From Chloracidobacterium sp. (GTDB lineage Bacteria > Acidobacteriota > Blastocatellia > Pyrinomonadales > Pyrinomonadaceae): a stretch of 64,000 nt of DNA. This document shows positions 47,301 to 55,077 of this stretch, in pieces. Within the stretch, counting starts at the first letter, position 1, and every line of letters begins with the position of its first letter. A program made the position numbers and the translations under genes. A model generated the notes under the pieces. That model saw nothing but the letters and a program-made list of their open reading frames with translations. It made no database searches and was not told the DNA's origin. The stretch is from the NCBI GenBank assembly GCA_016711345.1, contig JADJTD010000001.1, positions 806,001 to 870,000 of the forward strand. The letters run 5' to 3'.

Positions 47301-49823
47301 CCCGCCATCGCTACCTAAGACCAGTTCACCCCTAATTACGCGCTCTTTGAAGTCCGGCGGTAACGTTATACCGTTTTCATCGAGTGAAATTGCATCTGGG
47401 ACGATATCAGGCACAGCAATATTTCCGAGATAGGCCTTGGCCTGTTGCAAAGCTTCGGAAATCTGTTTGTAAGTATCGTTTGAAGTCTCCTCTTCCCCTC
47501 GCTTGAACGGTCCCGTGTTCTGCAAAATAAGGCGGGCTCCGTTTCCCACCAATTTGGTGCCGCCCGAAAGCTCATATTTACCGAATTCGTGAGAGATGTA
47601 ATCTGGATGATATTCAACTACCGAGGAGATCTTCTTCTTTGTTAAATCCCTAATATGATCCACAAAAACCGTTGTGCGTAGCATTTGCGGAAAAATGACG
47701 TAAGGGAAGTATCCCGCCGATTTGTTCGGCGGAATAATTGTGACATTGAAATAGGTTTCGAATTCACGCGTTTCGAGGAAATTTGTTTTTGACAAAAACT
47801 CATTGCCGGAAGGTTCGCGATCTACACCCGGCTGCGGCAGACTTGGCGTGTAAGCAATAATCTGATTCTGGAAAAAAGTTTTTCTACGCTCAACCCGAGG
47901 ATCACTAATCTCCGTTTTTGATTGTCTTGAATAGGTGCCACGAAAATAATTATCATAAACCTTTCCGATCTCACTTTTTCGGTCGTTATCACTTTGCGCA
48001 TTGGTAGCCTCAACCAAATCGTCCCTAATAAACATAAATGGGGTACTTGCCAAAACGGAATTCCCTTCCCAATCTTTTGCCTCGTAATCACAACTAATGT
48101 AGTCCTGGAGTGAAATTTCATCGTCAGGAGTGCCAACAGCGTAAACCCCTTCGCGAACGGGCCAAAACCATTTGAGTTTTTCGAGTTCGCAGACATCTCT
48201 TATGCTTACTTGGTCCCTTAAACAGTCGACAGGTATTTTTCCTGGATCTACCAGACTCAGTTCGGAAAAAGGGAATCGACGCGGATGGCATGAATTGGTG
48301 AGGGCGGGACCGATAATGGGATCAAATTCTGGAACAAAAGGTATTGAGTGAAAAACTAAGGAGCCCCAGTCTTCCTCCGTCGCGAGTTTGTCATACCGAA
48401 TTTGTCGGTCGATCGGCAGGCAATATTGCTTTAATTCTATAAAAGAGGAACTCAATACGCGGCCATTTTCAGTCCAAGGCAAATCACCGATCTTGCGCTT
48501 GCCTTCGATGACATGCATGTATCTCTGACCAGTCTTCGCATTAAATCCTAAGCGTGCGACTTCGGTATGTAAGATGCGGCCCTGCGTTATTAACTGTCTA
48601 AATTTGATGAGGGAAATTCCAGCCGGTTTGTTCTCCACATTCTCATATTGTAAATGAGCAATTGCACCGAGGCCGGTAAAAAAAAGACCATTTTGCTCTC
48701 TAATCTCGAACGCTGAATTAGTGAAGTCTAGATGTTCGCCTTTGGCGAACTGCGTTAGATAAACCAGCTCAGCTTTGGTCAGAAGAGTAGGAAGCATATT
48801 CTCTTCTTTGATGTCGTCACAGTTTAATTTTGCCGCGCTGCAGGCCGGTAATCTGTCAAGATCCTCGAGAATGAGACCTGCCGCCCGAAAGGACGGGGTA
48901 TCGACGAAAATCTGATCCTCCACTGTTGCCGTTTCGGCCTTCGTTCGTCCTGCTTCAAAAACGAGTGTGTTGTTCCAGATTTCGAATCGGTCAGAGGCTG
49001 GTTCATTCGCATCCCCGCCTATGACGACGTTTTTATCCAACCTTACTTTTTTGCCGGAGTTGGTGGGAACGAGGCACAGCTCATTCGGCAATTCAAAAAA
49101 AGTAGTAGGAATGAACGTCTCTGTATCGGAGCGAGTGACGTTCTTATCTAGCAACGTTTGAATTATGGATTTGAATTTGTGAAATACAGCGCTTCTGGGC
49201 TCAAGTGCGGTAAGAGTCGTTTCGGAGAGTCGGGTTGGGCTCCATATTTTTCTAGATTTAAAATTTTCGCACACCTCCGATGTCCCATCGAGTGCCACGA
49301 AATCAAACTCTTTCTTTGGTGTGCCTTTCAGCTCAAGCCAATCTACGAGCGTAATGAGTCGAACATTTTTTTGGTCGTTCCAATCCAGAATATTTTCCAG
49401 GGAGAATTTTAGCTTAGGGTTCCGGTTGGCCAAGTTGTCTGGCCACAACTGAAAAGCCAAGTACGAGAAGCCAGACAGCCTTGCTTGGGGAAGGATCGGC
49501 TCAGATCCCGGCTTTGCGGCCCAGAAACCCGTTTCATTTATAAATTGCTGCGGAAGTCTCACAATCATGAAAGACTTTTCCCCGCTCTTGGCTTTTACAA
49601 GGCTGCTACCTTTCTTGTTTACGTTGATAAAGTAAAAGTGGAGATTTAGCAAATTTCTGCCCAGAAGGTGAAATTCCCGTTCCTCGCTCAAACGACCTGT
49701 GAGAAGTCTAAAAACATCCCCAGAGTCTAGCCCCAGGTCCGGAGAAAGAGCCTTGGAGGCAGATGCTAGCGTCGCCGAAGCCACCGTCGATACCTTTATG
49801 AAGTCACGTCTGGATATTTTCAT
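44370..49823 (-). CDS. Giant Tat-signal protein (1817 residues) with long coiled coil, first of the minus-strand pair
   Basis: The N-terminus MKISRRDFIKVSTVASATLA is a textbook twin-arginine signal (S-R-R-D-F-I-K), so the protein is likely exported folded. Residues about 880-1430 are almost all helix with heptads (IKSLKAEVERLETLLNVERQ and similar), one of the longest coiled regions in the window. Residues about 1500-1720 return to glycine/aromatic alternating strands (LSLNFDLKIYFDNRPMRFGF, then FFGLVVDTKRGIVEIDC) like those of the 2037-residue protein. The tail is Ser/Thr/Asn-rich and then acidic. The ribosome site is weak. The shared beta domain links the two giant pairs. Function unknown; a structural or extracellular-assembly role is the simplest reading. 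Confidence 0.8.
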   Translation of the reverse strand: MKISRRDFIKVSTVASATLASASKALSPDLGLDSGDVFRLLTGRLSEEREFHLLGRNLLNLHFYFINVNKKGSSLVKAKSGEKSFMIVRLPQQFINETGFWAAKPGSEPILPQARLSGFSYLAFQLWPDNLANRNPKLKFSLENILDWNDQKNVRLITLVDWLELKGTPKKEFDFVALDGTSEVCENFKSRKIWSPTRLSETTLTALEPRSAVFHKFKSIIQTLLDKNVTRSDTETFIPTTFFELPNELCLVPTNSGKKVRLDKNVVIGGDANEPASDRFEIWNNTLVFEAGRTKAETATVEDQIFVDTPSFRAAGLILEDLDRLPACSAAKLNCDDIKEENMLPTLLTKAELVYLTQFAKGEHLDFTNSAFEIREQNGLFFTGLGAIAHLQYENVENKPAGISLIKFRQLITQGRILHTEVARLGFNAKTGQRYMHVIEGKRKIGDLPWTENGRVLSSSFIELKQYCLPIDRQIRYDKLATEEDWGSLVFHSIPFVPEFDPIIGPALTNSCHPRRFPFSELSLVDPGKIPVDCLRDQVSIRDVCELEKLKWFWPVREGVYAVGTPDDEISLQDYISCDYEAKDWEGNSVLASTPFMFIRDDLVEATNAQSDNDRKSEIGKVYDNYFRGTYSRQSKTEISDPRVERRKTFFQNQIIAYTPSLPQPGVDREPSGNEFLSKTNFLETREFETYFNVTIIPPNKSAGYFPYVIFPQMLRTTVFVDHIRDLTKKKISSVVEYHPDYISHEFGKYELSGGTKLVGNGARLILQNTGPFKRGEEETSNDTYKQISEALQQAKAYLGNIAVPDIVPDAISLDENGITLPPDFKERVIRGELVLGSDGGRTPGIANTSIEKLKDLDPKAIFRGKFSELMGLDLIRLLEELIPVENSPLFEIEKFANRIEEIASSIESEVYTQIKAKFADVESIIKSLKAEVERLETLLNVERQNIQKTLDSLKTLKLTADLDTLQSLVKTQLEYYKTQGFEVLLDGAGFNDVKSLIDSYSAIAKTFIEGEVKILESELEDKKAKMGALFGNIKAEELENLPASLRNIKLHKIEDYFLGNEPAGTLRRLYHEEIKQYSIRLDHLFKTSNDNKQLSTGEGKQVYFDSGSMFSPDSRLEPFNILRSVEDSGLIQVKKKVADLNRFIACNADGTKFQREAVVALQVLHAEYTEHWKMLDQSVESFQRATWAVAEEIREWKSSAERALARGTSELTATQRDVVERVQETVLKVDQFLDFARKFDPYFYYQEQERIRKEILDIRGTFNSRLHEAYTGLTRDIKAQYDKYEELRQKYIKDLALNKPVELGNVRKKFVHEVGLVNHTINNIPKGEEFLKKAFKDEYAQAKIFYDSIKLSEENFKIGRELLKKAAQEYAEKLKSQASNAIDEAVRQYIDEKQTELENAVGNESIKLAADQIKEARNIYTLLTSLKKQELTYKWNTSNFRDAEFGVVTFKKLSNPNTNLTVDVRTVVHFAEGVFPPVVSEITNTSKNTLTNFGIGFFEMVNIVFERVSFSAGSGESSKFDVKIKHVEFEGALSFVQAFESYLKTLGVGLILAVRPDHASLGYSLPLPAIQTPGFAFFNLSLNFDLKIYFDNRPMRFGFSLATPEEKFGIAVNIYAGFGFFGLVVDTKRGIVEIDCALEAGVWSGLRFGPFSGEAKLAFGFRYTKNDFGVRLEGYIVAEGRLKVWILEVGVRIYIGVVSQNSYVEGSCSVTHSAKIGFIRKKFTSTYTKRISGAQSSNTSQTSSGNNFENAQSLVRHFSKMEHFYDSGRSLSVEGASEFACDIYMAALDKLDETSQPIVETEHISQESWIDFITVM

Positions 49824-49968
49824 GAGACAGTTTTCGTCGGGAAGCCGTTATCGCCATCTAGGGGCTGTGGGTACATCTTTTTGTTTTTCGGAGCAAGCGC
49901 TGATCAATAATTCAAAAATGACCGGAAACTCCGTAGCGGTTTAAGATAAAAATTGCTTGAACAACGGT

Positions 49969-49996
49969 AATATACACTATTCGGACTCTTTCGCAA
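49969..49996 (-). promoter_or_regulatory. Candidate promoter for the minus-strand giant genes
   Basis: Reading leftward, TTGCGA (49996-49991) and TATATT (49974-49969) are 16 bases apart, about 145 bp before the ATG at 49823. The match is fair but unproven. The surrounding gap (49824-50251) otherwise has only a weak 53-codon frame (MECASADIPSNSFGID..., minus), not called as a gene. Confidence 0.3.
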
Positions 49997-50251
49997 GTCG
50001 AGGTATTAAATAATGGTCCGCTTCTTCGATTGCGGGCAATAGGTGGGTCGTTTCCAAGTTATACCAGTGCAAATGCGCATATGCCGCACTCTCGTCTATA
50101 CCGAATGAGTTTGATGGAATATCGGCAGATGCGCACTCCATAATGCTGAATTTAAGTCTCTTAACCAATGGGTTGGAGGTTCGGTGTTCCGTTCCAAAAT
50201 GGCGATATTCACAAGTGTGGCTCGTGGTTGCCGCTTCGGATGTTTTGAATA

Positions 50252-50410
50252 GATGAGAATGGAGTGCTGCTGAATCTCAGATTCACAGCAATCGGCGCAT
50301 CTGGTTCGATGTCACCCCTTACGTGGGAACGCATTGTGTTGAACGAGGGCGATCCGCGAACAATGGCTACCGATGGATGGATAGAGTTATTGGCTGCGAC
50401 TACTAATTAG
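50252..50410 (+). pseudogene. C-terminal remnant of a cohesin-like domain protein
   Basis: Fifty-two codons read DENGVLLNLRFTAIGASGS, then SPLTWERIVLNEGDPRTM and DGWIEL, ending at TAG. This is the last strands of a cohesin-type beta-sandwich (L-x-x-L-R-F, then P-L-T-W/F, NEG, DG). A TGA closes the frame just upstream, so the rest of the gene is gone. It is one of three truncated pieces in 1 kb. Confidence 0.45.
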
Positions 50411-50501
50411 TTGTTTAACTTTGTGCTCCAACGGTATGCTCTGATGAAGCTAACTAAATAAGTAGGATTAAGAAACTATCCAACCTCAGGCAAATTGCCT
50501 C

Positions 50502-50551
50502 TGCGTGATTCGTTATCGAAAGGTCGTCGGTTCGAACCCGACGGGTGACTA
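50502..50551 (+). pseudogene. tRNA 3'-end remnant (possible attachment-site scar)
   Basis: A perfect T-arm is present: stem GTCGG (50527-50531), loop TTCGAAC (50532-50538), stem CCGAC (50539-50543). It is preceded by an AGGTC variable region and followed by an 8-base acceptor-like end. Upstream there is no D-arm and no complementary 5' acceptor strand. The piece is therefore the 3' half of a tRNA gene, the part that integrases usually leave at element borders. Confidence 0.45.
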
Positions 50552-50656
50552 GTCATAATACGAGCTAAGTTGTTGATTTTGTTGGCTCCGCAGGCACACA
50601 ACTATTCTTACAGGTCCAATGAATTCTATTAAATGAAGGCCGGTTTGAGAATCCAG

Positions 50657-51140
50657 TTAAGTCCAATAGTTACGGTCAAGAGAGCGGTAGTTTATCGCTT
50701 CACTAATGTGATTTGGCTGGATGTTTTCGCTTCCGTCGAGATCGGCAATCGTGCGTGAGACTTTTAAGATACGGTCGTGGGCTCGTGCCGATAATCCCTG
50801 CCGAAGCATTGCCTTTTCGAGTAACTCTTCGCTCTGAGAATCCAGAGCACAGAATGTCCATATCTGTTTCGGTGACATCGCCGAGTTTGAAAAAACTCCG
50901 TCGGCACTGAATCGTCTTAGCTGTATCTCGCGTGCCTTAACAACTCGTTCGCGGATCACTTCCGAGCTATCGCCCTCCGGCACACCGCAGCCTCGAAGCT
51001 CGTTGAAATTAACGGCGGGGACGTCGATGTGAATATCTATCCTGTCCAATAGCGGGCCTGAGATCTTGCCGACATATCGTTGTATCTCCGCGGGCGAGCA
51101 TTTAGCTCATTCCCATGGTTGCCGCACCAGTTGTCAAAAG
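50657..51140 (-). pseudogene. comM: C-terminal part of a ComM/YifB-type Mg-chelatase-like ATPase
   Basis: The 3' part is clean: CSPAEIQRYVGKISGPLLDR, then IDIHIDVPAV, SARAHDRILKVSRTIADLDG and the terminal YRSLDRNYW, the diagnostic ComM C-terminus. Upstream of CSPAE the frame closes. A neighbouring frame shows CGNHGNEL, the zinc-site block that should precede it, so there is a frameshift and then loss of the AAA+ domain. ComM is a helicase aiding chromosomal integration in transformation. This copy is dead unless an intact one exists elsewhere. The break lies just before a 21-bp tandem repeat. Confidence 0.8.
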
Positions 51141-51223
51141 GTCGGACCTGCAAACCACCGCGCACGTGGACAAGTTTGTCGCACTCTTGGCACACTAAAG
51201 AAGAAAAAGGGGGCTTCCCTAAA

Positions 51224-51412
51224 AATCGTCTCTGCGAGGTTGAGAATCGCACAATCTGAATTTATAATCGCGTCCGCTCTGTTAATAAGTGCCTTTGCGG
51301 CGTTAAGAATCACAACCGAGCCGGTAATAGTTGCTTCGCATAGAAGGAGAACCGCGTTGCGTAAGCTAAAAACCGCGTTGCACAATGGAGGAACCGGGCG
51401 CGGTAGCGACTG
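51224..51412. repeat. Degenerate 21-bp tandem repeat, 8-9 units
   Basis: Units start at 51224, 51245, 51266, 51287, 51308, 51329, 51350 and 51371, with a partial one at 51392. Each begins AAYCGC-like (AATCG, AAGTG or AACCGCGTTGC). Units 7 and 8 share 11 bases exactly; others have diverged. Twenty-one bases is seven codons. On the minus strand they read as a heptapeptide with the pattern [LI]-N-x-x-x-A-[ITV]. No array spacers, so it is not CRISPR. Confidence 0.8.
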
Positions 51413-51460
51413 GGTTGCCTTGCACGGGCACAGGAACCGAAATTACAGTAGAAAAACCAA

Positions 51461-51772
51461 ATGAACGAAGCGTTCCACTCTAATTCGGGCATAACCGATT
51501 ACGAAGCCGCCTTTATGAGCCGTGGCTTACCGGCGGATCTCCACGACGCCTGCGACGATTTCGGGGCCTCGATGTCCAGCCTCGCCTCAGTACTTGCCGG
51601 CCGAGCCGAAGCCACGGCCGAGTTCACCGATTGGATACTCCAATGCATGCCCGCCTGCCGAATCCTCGACCGCATCTGCCGCGTAGAATACGAAAACAAC
51701 CCCGGCGAACTAGCCGCCTGGCTCCAAGCCGCCCACATAAAAAAGGCGAAAGCAAAACCACCCGCGCCTTAA
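51461..51772 (+). CDS. Small hypothetical protein (103 residues)
   Basis: It starts MNEAFHSNSGITDYEAAFMS and has a helical, Ala-rich body (GASMSSLASVLAGRAEATAE, then PACRILDRICRVEYENNP) and a Lys/Pro-rich tail. It is cytoplasmic by composition. GC-rich codon use in the second half differs from the AT-richer giant genes. No good ribosome site is seen, and no family is recognised. It begins about 50 bp after the tandem repeat. Confidence 0.5.
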   Translation: MNEAFHSNSGITDYEAAFMSRGLPADLHDACDDFGASMSSLASVLAGRAEATAEFTDWILQCMPACRILDRICRVEYENNPGELAAWLQAAHIKKAKAKPPAP

Positions 51773-51836
51773 TGCATTAGGGACTTTGGCCCCTTGAGCC
51801 ATTGGATTTTAGTAATGATAATGGAGGAATTTTCGA

Positions 51837-52835
51837 ATGAATTATTTTATACACAAGGACGGTCAACAAATTGGCCCTTTTAACGAAGAAGCTGTTCGAT
51901 CAATGTTATTTGATGGACGGCTCGCTTCAACTGATCTCGCTTGTAGAGAGGGTGATTCGAATTGGTCGAGTCTCGAAAGCCTTCTGGGTAGTGACCCAGC
52001 CGAAGTGAATGTGTTAGACCGTGAATTTAACTTATACGATACATATTCGGATCAAATGAGTTCTCTCTTGGATCAAATGGCAGAAACCGAAGGGAGGCAG
52101 CTGAAGGAACTTAGTCGCCAACTTGATCAAAAATTACAGATAGCAAGAAATCATGTTGACGCCGTACGGCAGCAATTTCCAGGGGCATTTGAGGTAAAGG
52201 CAATGGAGGCTGACATCTTGTTCATGATGGCAAGGTATAAGGTAAGTCAGCAGGGGTTTTTTCATAGTGCCAGTGGAAGGATGCTTAATCGTGGAAAACG
52301 GAAAAAAAGTCTCACAAGTCTATCTGTTGCGGCTGCGACCAGAATGGTCGCTAATCAACAAGAAAAAAACCGAGCCATGGAATCGATTGCATTATTAGAC
52401 CAAAGTATCGGGACTTTTGACACTGCGGGAGCCAGATTCGCGAAAGCAACAATTCTGAAAATGATGGGGCAAAAGGTGCCTGCTCTGCAAGAATTGAATT
52501 ACATCATTGCTAATTTCCAATCGGATGACTCCTATATGCAAGCGAGACAACTAAAGGATGAAATCGAAAACCCACCGAAAAAAGGCATGTGCTTTGTCGC
52601 GACTGCGGCTTTCGGAGATTACAGCAGCCCAGAAGTTCAGTTTCTCTCTCGTTTTCGAGATACTGTCCTTGCGAAATCTCTTTCAGGTCGGTTATTCATC
52701 CGAGTCTATTATTCGGTTGGGCCTTGTTTGGCTGCCATCATTAGCAAATCGCCAATGCTACTTGCTTGTACGCGTCAACTGTTTCTTCGCCCTATGATTT
52801 TTGTATTGAGGTCTTTATTTCGACGAGATTTATAA
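51837..52835 (+). CDS. GYF-like N-terminus plus CFI-box C-terminal domain protein
   Basis: This is a 332-residue protein with a good GGAGG site. Residues 1-55 (YFIHKDGQQIGPFNEEAVRS, then DSNWSSLESLLG) form a GYF_2-type module, which binds proline-rich peptides. The middle is helical with TPR-like parts (MGQKVPALQELNYIIANFQS). The C-terminus is a CFI-box: MCFVATAAFGDYSSPEVQFL, then SGRLFIRVYYSVGP, which is near-consensus for the CFI-box-CTERM family whose role is unknown. A hydrophobic end (CLAAIISKSPMLLACT) may insert in a membrane. Two frameshifted zinc-motif genes follow directly, suggesting a former operon. Confidence 0.75.
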   Translation: MNYFIHKDGQQIGPFNEEAVRSMLFDGRLASTDLACREGDSNWSSLESLLGSDPAEVNVLDREFNLYDTYSDQMSSLLDQMAETEGRQLKELSRQLDQKLQIARNHVDAVRQQFPGAFEVKAMEADILFMMARYKVSQQGFFHSASGRMLNRGKRKKSLTSLSVAAATRMVANQQEKNRAMESIALLDQSIGTFDTAGARFAKATILKMMGQKVPALQELNYIIANFQSDDSYMQARQLKDEIENPPKKGMCFVATAAFGDYSSPEVQFLSRFRDTVLAKSLSGRLFIRVYYSVGPCLAAIISKSPMLLACTRQLFLRPMIFVLRSLFRRDL

Positions 52836-52862
52836 TTTAGAAAGTAAGAGGAAGGTAATAAA

Positions 52863-53106
52863 ATGGCTATTTGTAATGCATGTGATAAAGGAGGCGTTAA
52901 AATGCTTAAAATGTAACGATAAGGGAACTGCGGATACTGGCATGTTTCGAACCCACACCGAGGAGTGCAAACTCTGTAACGGTTCGGGCAAAAAGAAATG
53001 CGGTGTGGGCGAGGGGAAAGGCTCGCTGCGAGTTCTATGTTATCTCCCATTAACGCCAGAACGGGGAATAATGAATGCTTCAGAGAGAAAACATATTTAT
53101 CTTTAG
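52863..53106 (+). pseudogene. Frameshifted zinc-ribbon (DnaJ-like CxxCxGxG) small gene
   Basis: The ATG at 52863 has AGAGGAAGG and reads MAICNACDKGGVK, then a stop 4 codons later. Deleting one A from the AAAA run at about 52901 joins it to CLKCNDKGTADTGMF, then ECKLCNGSGKKKC, which continues to 53106. The combined product has four C-x-x-C-type pairs, as in DnaJ zinc centres. The gene follows the CFI-box gene by 27 bp. The shift may be real or an error in a homopolymer. Confidence 0.55.
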
Positions 53107-53118
53107 GAGAGTATTCTT

Positions 53119-53309
53119 ATGTCCAGTTCTGCTGAACCAATCTTACCTACTATCGAACGTGCGCCAACGACGATCTCGTTCCACCGGAGAAATTGGTTCC
53201 CAAGCTCTCGCGATGTCTAGGACGCAAAAAGATTTGCTGTGACGCTTGCAAAATTCCCGCTGGATTAGATCATCAGCGGCCTAACTGGCTAGGGCGGACA
53301 AGTTCCTAG
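53119..53309 (+). pseudogene. Frameshifted small gene with a Cys cluster
   Basis: An ATG at 53119 behind AGGAGAG reads MSSSAEPILPTIERAPT. A shift of one base then continues DDLVPPEKLVPKLSRCLGRK, then ICCDACKIPAGLDHQRP to TAG at 53307. The C-x-x-C/CC cluster suggests metal binding. Family not recognised. It appears decayed in the same way as its upstream neighbour. Confidence 0.35.
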
Positions 53310-53396
53310 TTACCGACTCATCGAATTTCGGTTGGAAAAACGGACAAAATTTATCTCTTCTAACGAAGCCGCTGTCAACACTTGTCATAGCGTCCA

Positions 53397-54350
53397 CTAG
53401 TCACTTTTCAATCCGTCCCGAGAGATCCAATTTCTTGATTGAATAGTCATTAATAGTCCAGCGCGAAGGTCAACCAAAGGTTCCCATCCAAATTCATGGC
53501 GTATCCTGTCGATCGACGGAATTCGGTCTGGTATATCAACAAATCCAGATGGGAAAGATTCGTAAGGAATGTTCATAAGATCGGACGAGCTTTCACACAG
53601 TTCCAGAATAAGCTCGGCCAAGTCACGAATGTTTGTTGATGATGGATTCCCGACGTTGTAGGTGCGGCCGCCCAACGCCGGAGCTAGAATAATTTTAATA
53701 AAGGCATCGATAGCATCGGAAATATATGTAAAACACCGCTTTTGAGAGCCGATGCCGTGAATTTCAAGCGGTTCCCCGCGTAACGCTTGATCCACGAACC
53801 GGCTAACAACACGATCAGTAAGGCCTGGACCATACACATTAAAAAGACGCACAATCGCAAAATCAAGATTATCCACTTGCCCACACGCGTGGATATAGTG
53901 CTCCACGGCCGCTTTCGAGGTCGCGTAGCACCAGCGGCTTTCCGAAACACTCCCCAGTACCCTATCGGAATCTTCCGTCCATGGAAGTGCCGAGTTGCGG
54001 CCATAGATTTCAGAGGTCGAGCTAAATACTAGTGGGACGTGATATTGGGAAGCGCTTTTCACGACGTTGAGAGAGCCATGGAGATTAACTTCAATCGTCA
54101 ACTTCGGACGAATGACGTACTCCAAGGGGATCGGAATGCCCGCCAAATGGCAAACTAGATCCGAGTCACGAACTAGCCGATCTACAAGATCCGAATCCAA
54201 CACACTGCCGACCACGTGCGCGAATGAACCAGAGAAAGTCAGCTCATCGGCTTGAACGTCGAGCAAACAGATCTCATGTCCGGCCAGGTGTAGACGGGTC
54301 GCTAGATGGCTACCGATGAAGCCCGCTCCCCCGGTCACTAGAATTTTCAC
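53397..54350 (-). CDS. NAD-dependent nucleotide-sugar epimerase/dehydratase
   Basis: This 317-residue extended SDR starts at GTG 54350 behind AGGAAGGAG. The N-terminal ILVTGGAGFIGSHLA is the NAD-binding G-x-x-G-x-x-G. The catalytic Tyr/Lys pair is CYATSKAAVEHY with an upstream FSSTSEIYG. The C-terminal half has the sugar-binding blocks RLFNVYGPG and TYNVGNPSSTNI seen in UDP-glucose 4-epimerase-like enzymes. It makes or interconverts an NDP-sugar in the cytoplasm, presumably the donor for the glycosyltransferases upstream in the operon. It is the last gene of the leftward cluster, 42 bp after the WbqC-like gene. The exact sugar cannot be assigned. Confidence 0.85.
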   Translation of the reverse strand: MKILVTGGAGFIGSHLATRLHLAGHEICLLDVQADELTFSGSFAHVVGSVLDSDLVDRLVRDSDLVCHLAGIPIPLEYVIRPKLTIEVNLHGSLNVVKSASQYHVPLVFSSTSEIYGRNSALPWTEDSDRVLGSVSESRWCYATSKAAVEHYIHACGQVDNLDFAIVRLFNVYGPGLTDRVVSRFVDQALRGEPLEIHGIGSQKRCFTYISDAIDAFIKIILAPALGGRTYNVGNPSSTNIRDLAELILELCESSSDLMNIPYESFPSGFVDIPDRIPSIDRIRHEFGWEPLVDLRAGLLMTIQSRNWISRDGLKSD

Positions 54351-54392
54351 AAACGCTCCTTCCTGATCAGCAATCTCTCCAACTTGGGATAA

Positions 54393-55073
54393 TTATTTTA
54401 AAACATTTTTCACGTACTTGACACCTTTCATCAGAATGGTGTGAATTATACTTGGATACACGCCAACACCTTCGGTTGTTATTAAATGATCCTCATAGTT
54501 GTAATCCATCCACTCTACCTTAATACCGTGATGTAAAAAAAAGTCATCCGAAACATATGTTTTCGAGCCAGGCCCGCATAGGTAACTCGACGCTCCGATC
54601 TCTCGACAAATTTTGACCAATCGCTCCTGTTTTTCTCCTGAAATCGGTGGCAACTGGGAGCTCCGCAAGGTCAGAGTTTTGATTCCCAGAAATTCTGCCA
54701 ACGCTGCAATCGCAAGTATGTTCCAATTAACTAAATGAGATGGTCCAGACAGAATTAGGGCGTCAATTGCCTCCAGAAGATCAGGTTGTTGGGTGAATGA
54801 ATAAGATTGTCGAAGCCGTCTTGAGACCGCTCTTCTCCACAATTGGCTGTCATCCCAATGAACTTCGTTCATTAACCTGCGCGAGCCATTTGCTGTGCTG
54901 ACTGGGGCGGACAGCCAACTCGCTTGTCCCTGTTCGTGAATCCAGGTCCGGCAATGCCAACTTCGCCTTCTAAACTGAACACTATCGTAGAAAACAAAGC
55001 AGTCTGCACGCCTCATCAAGTCAAAGTAGCCCATGAACGGAAGGAAGTGCGGCTGAATAATTACTGCACGCAT
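54393..55073 (-). CDS. WbqC-like protein
   Basis: I place the start at the ATG at 55073 (MRAVIIQPHFLPFMGYFDLM), which gives the family's standard beginning, rather than 15 codons upstream. This yields 226 residues. Characteristic blocks are ADCFVFYDSVQFRRRSWHCR, then a run of basic residues, and a late ISGEKQERLVKICREIGASS followed by YLCGPGSKTYV. WbqC-like proteins occur in O-antigen and other polysaccharide or glycosylated-product clusters, but their reaction is not established. It starts 4 bp after the GNAT gene's stop, so it is coupled to it. Cytoplasmic. Confidence 0.8.
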   Translation of the reverse strand: MRAVIIQPHFLPFMGYFDLMRRADCFVFYDSVQFRRRSWHCRTWIHEQGQASWLSAPVSTANGSRRLMNEVHWDDSQLWRRAVSRRLRQSYSFTQQPDLLEAIDALILSGPSHLVNWNILAIAALAEFLGIKTLTLRSSQLPPISGEKQERLVKICREIGASSYLCGPGSKTYVSDDFFLHHGIKVEWMDYNYEDHLITTEGVGVYPSIIHTILMKGVKYVKNVLK

Positions 55074-55077
55074 GTCA

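Noticed and set aside
49977..50168. 63-codon minus-strand frame
   Set aside because: Starts at TTG with no site and overlaps the candidate promoter for the giant genes. The inner ATG version is too short to judge.
51224..51412. CRISPR array
   Set aside because: The repeat is 21 bp tandem with no unique spacers and no cas genes in the window.
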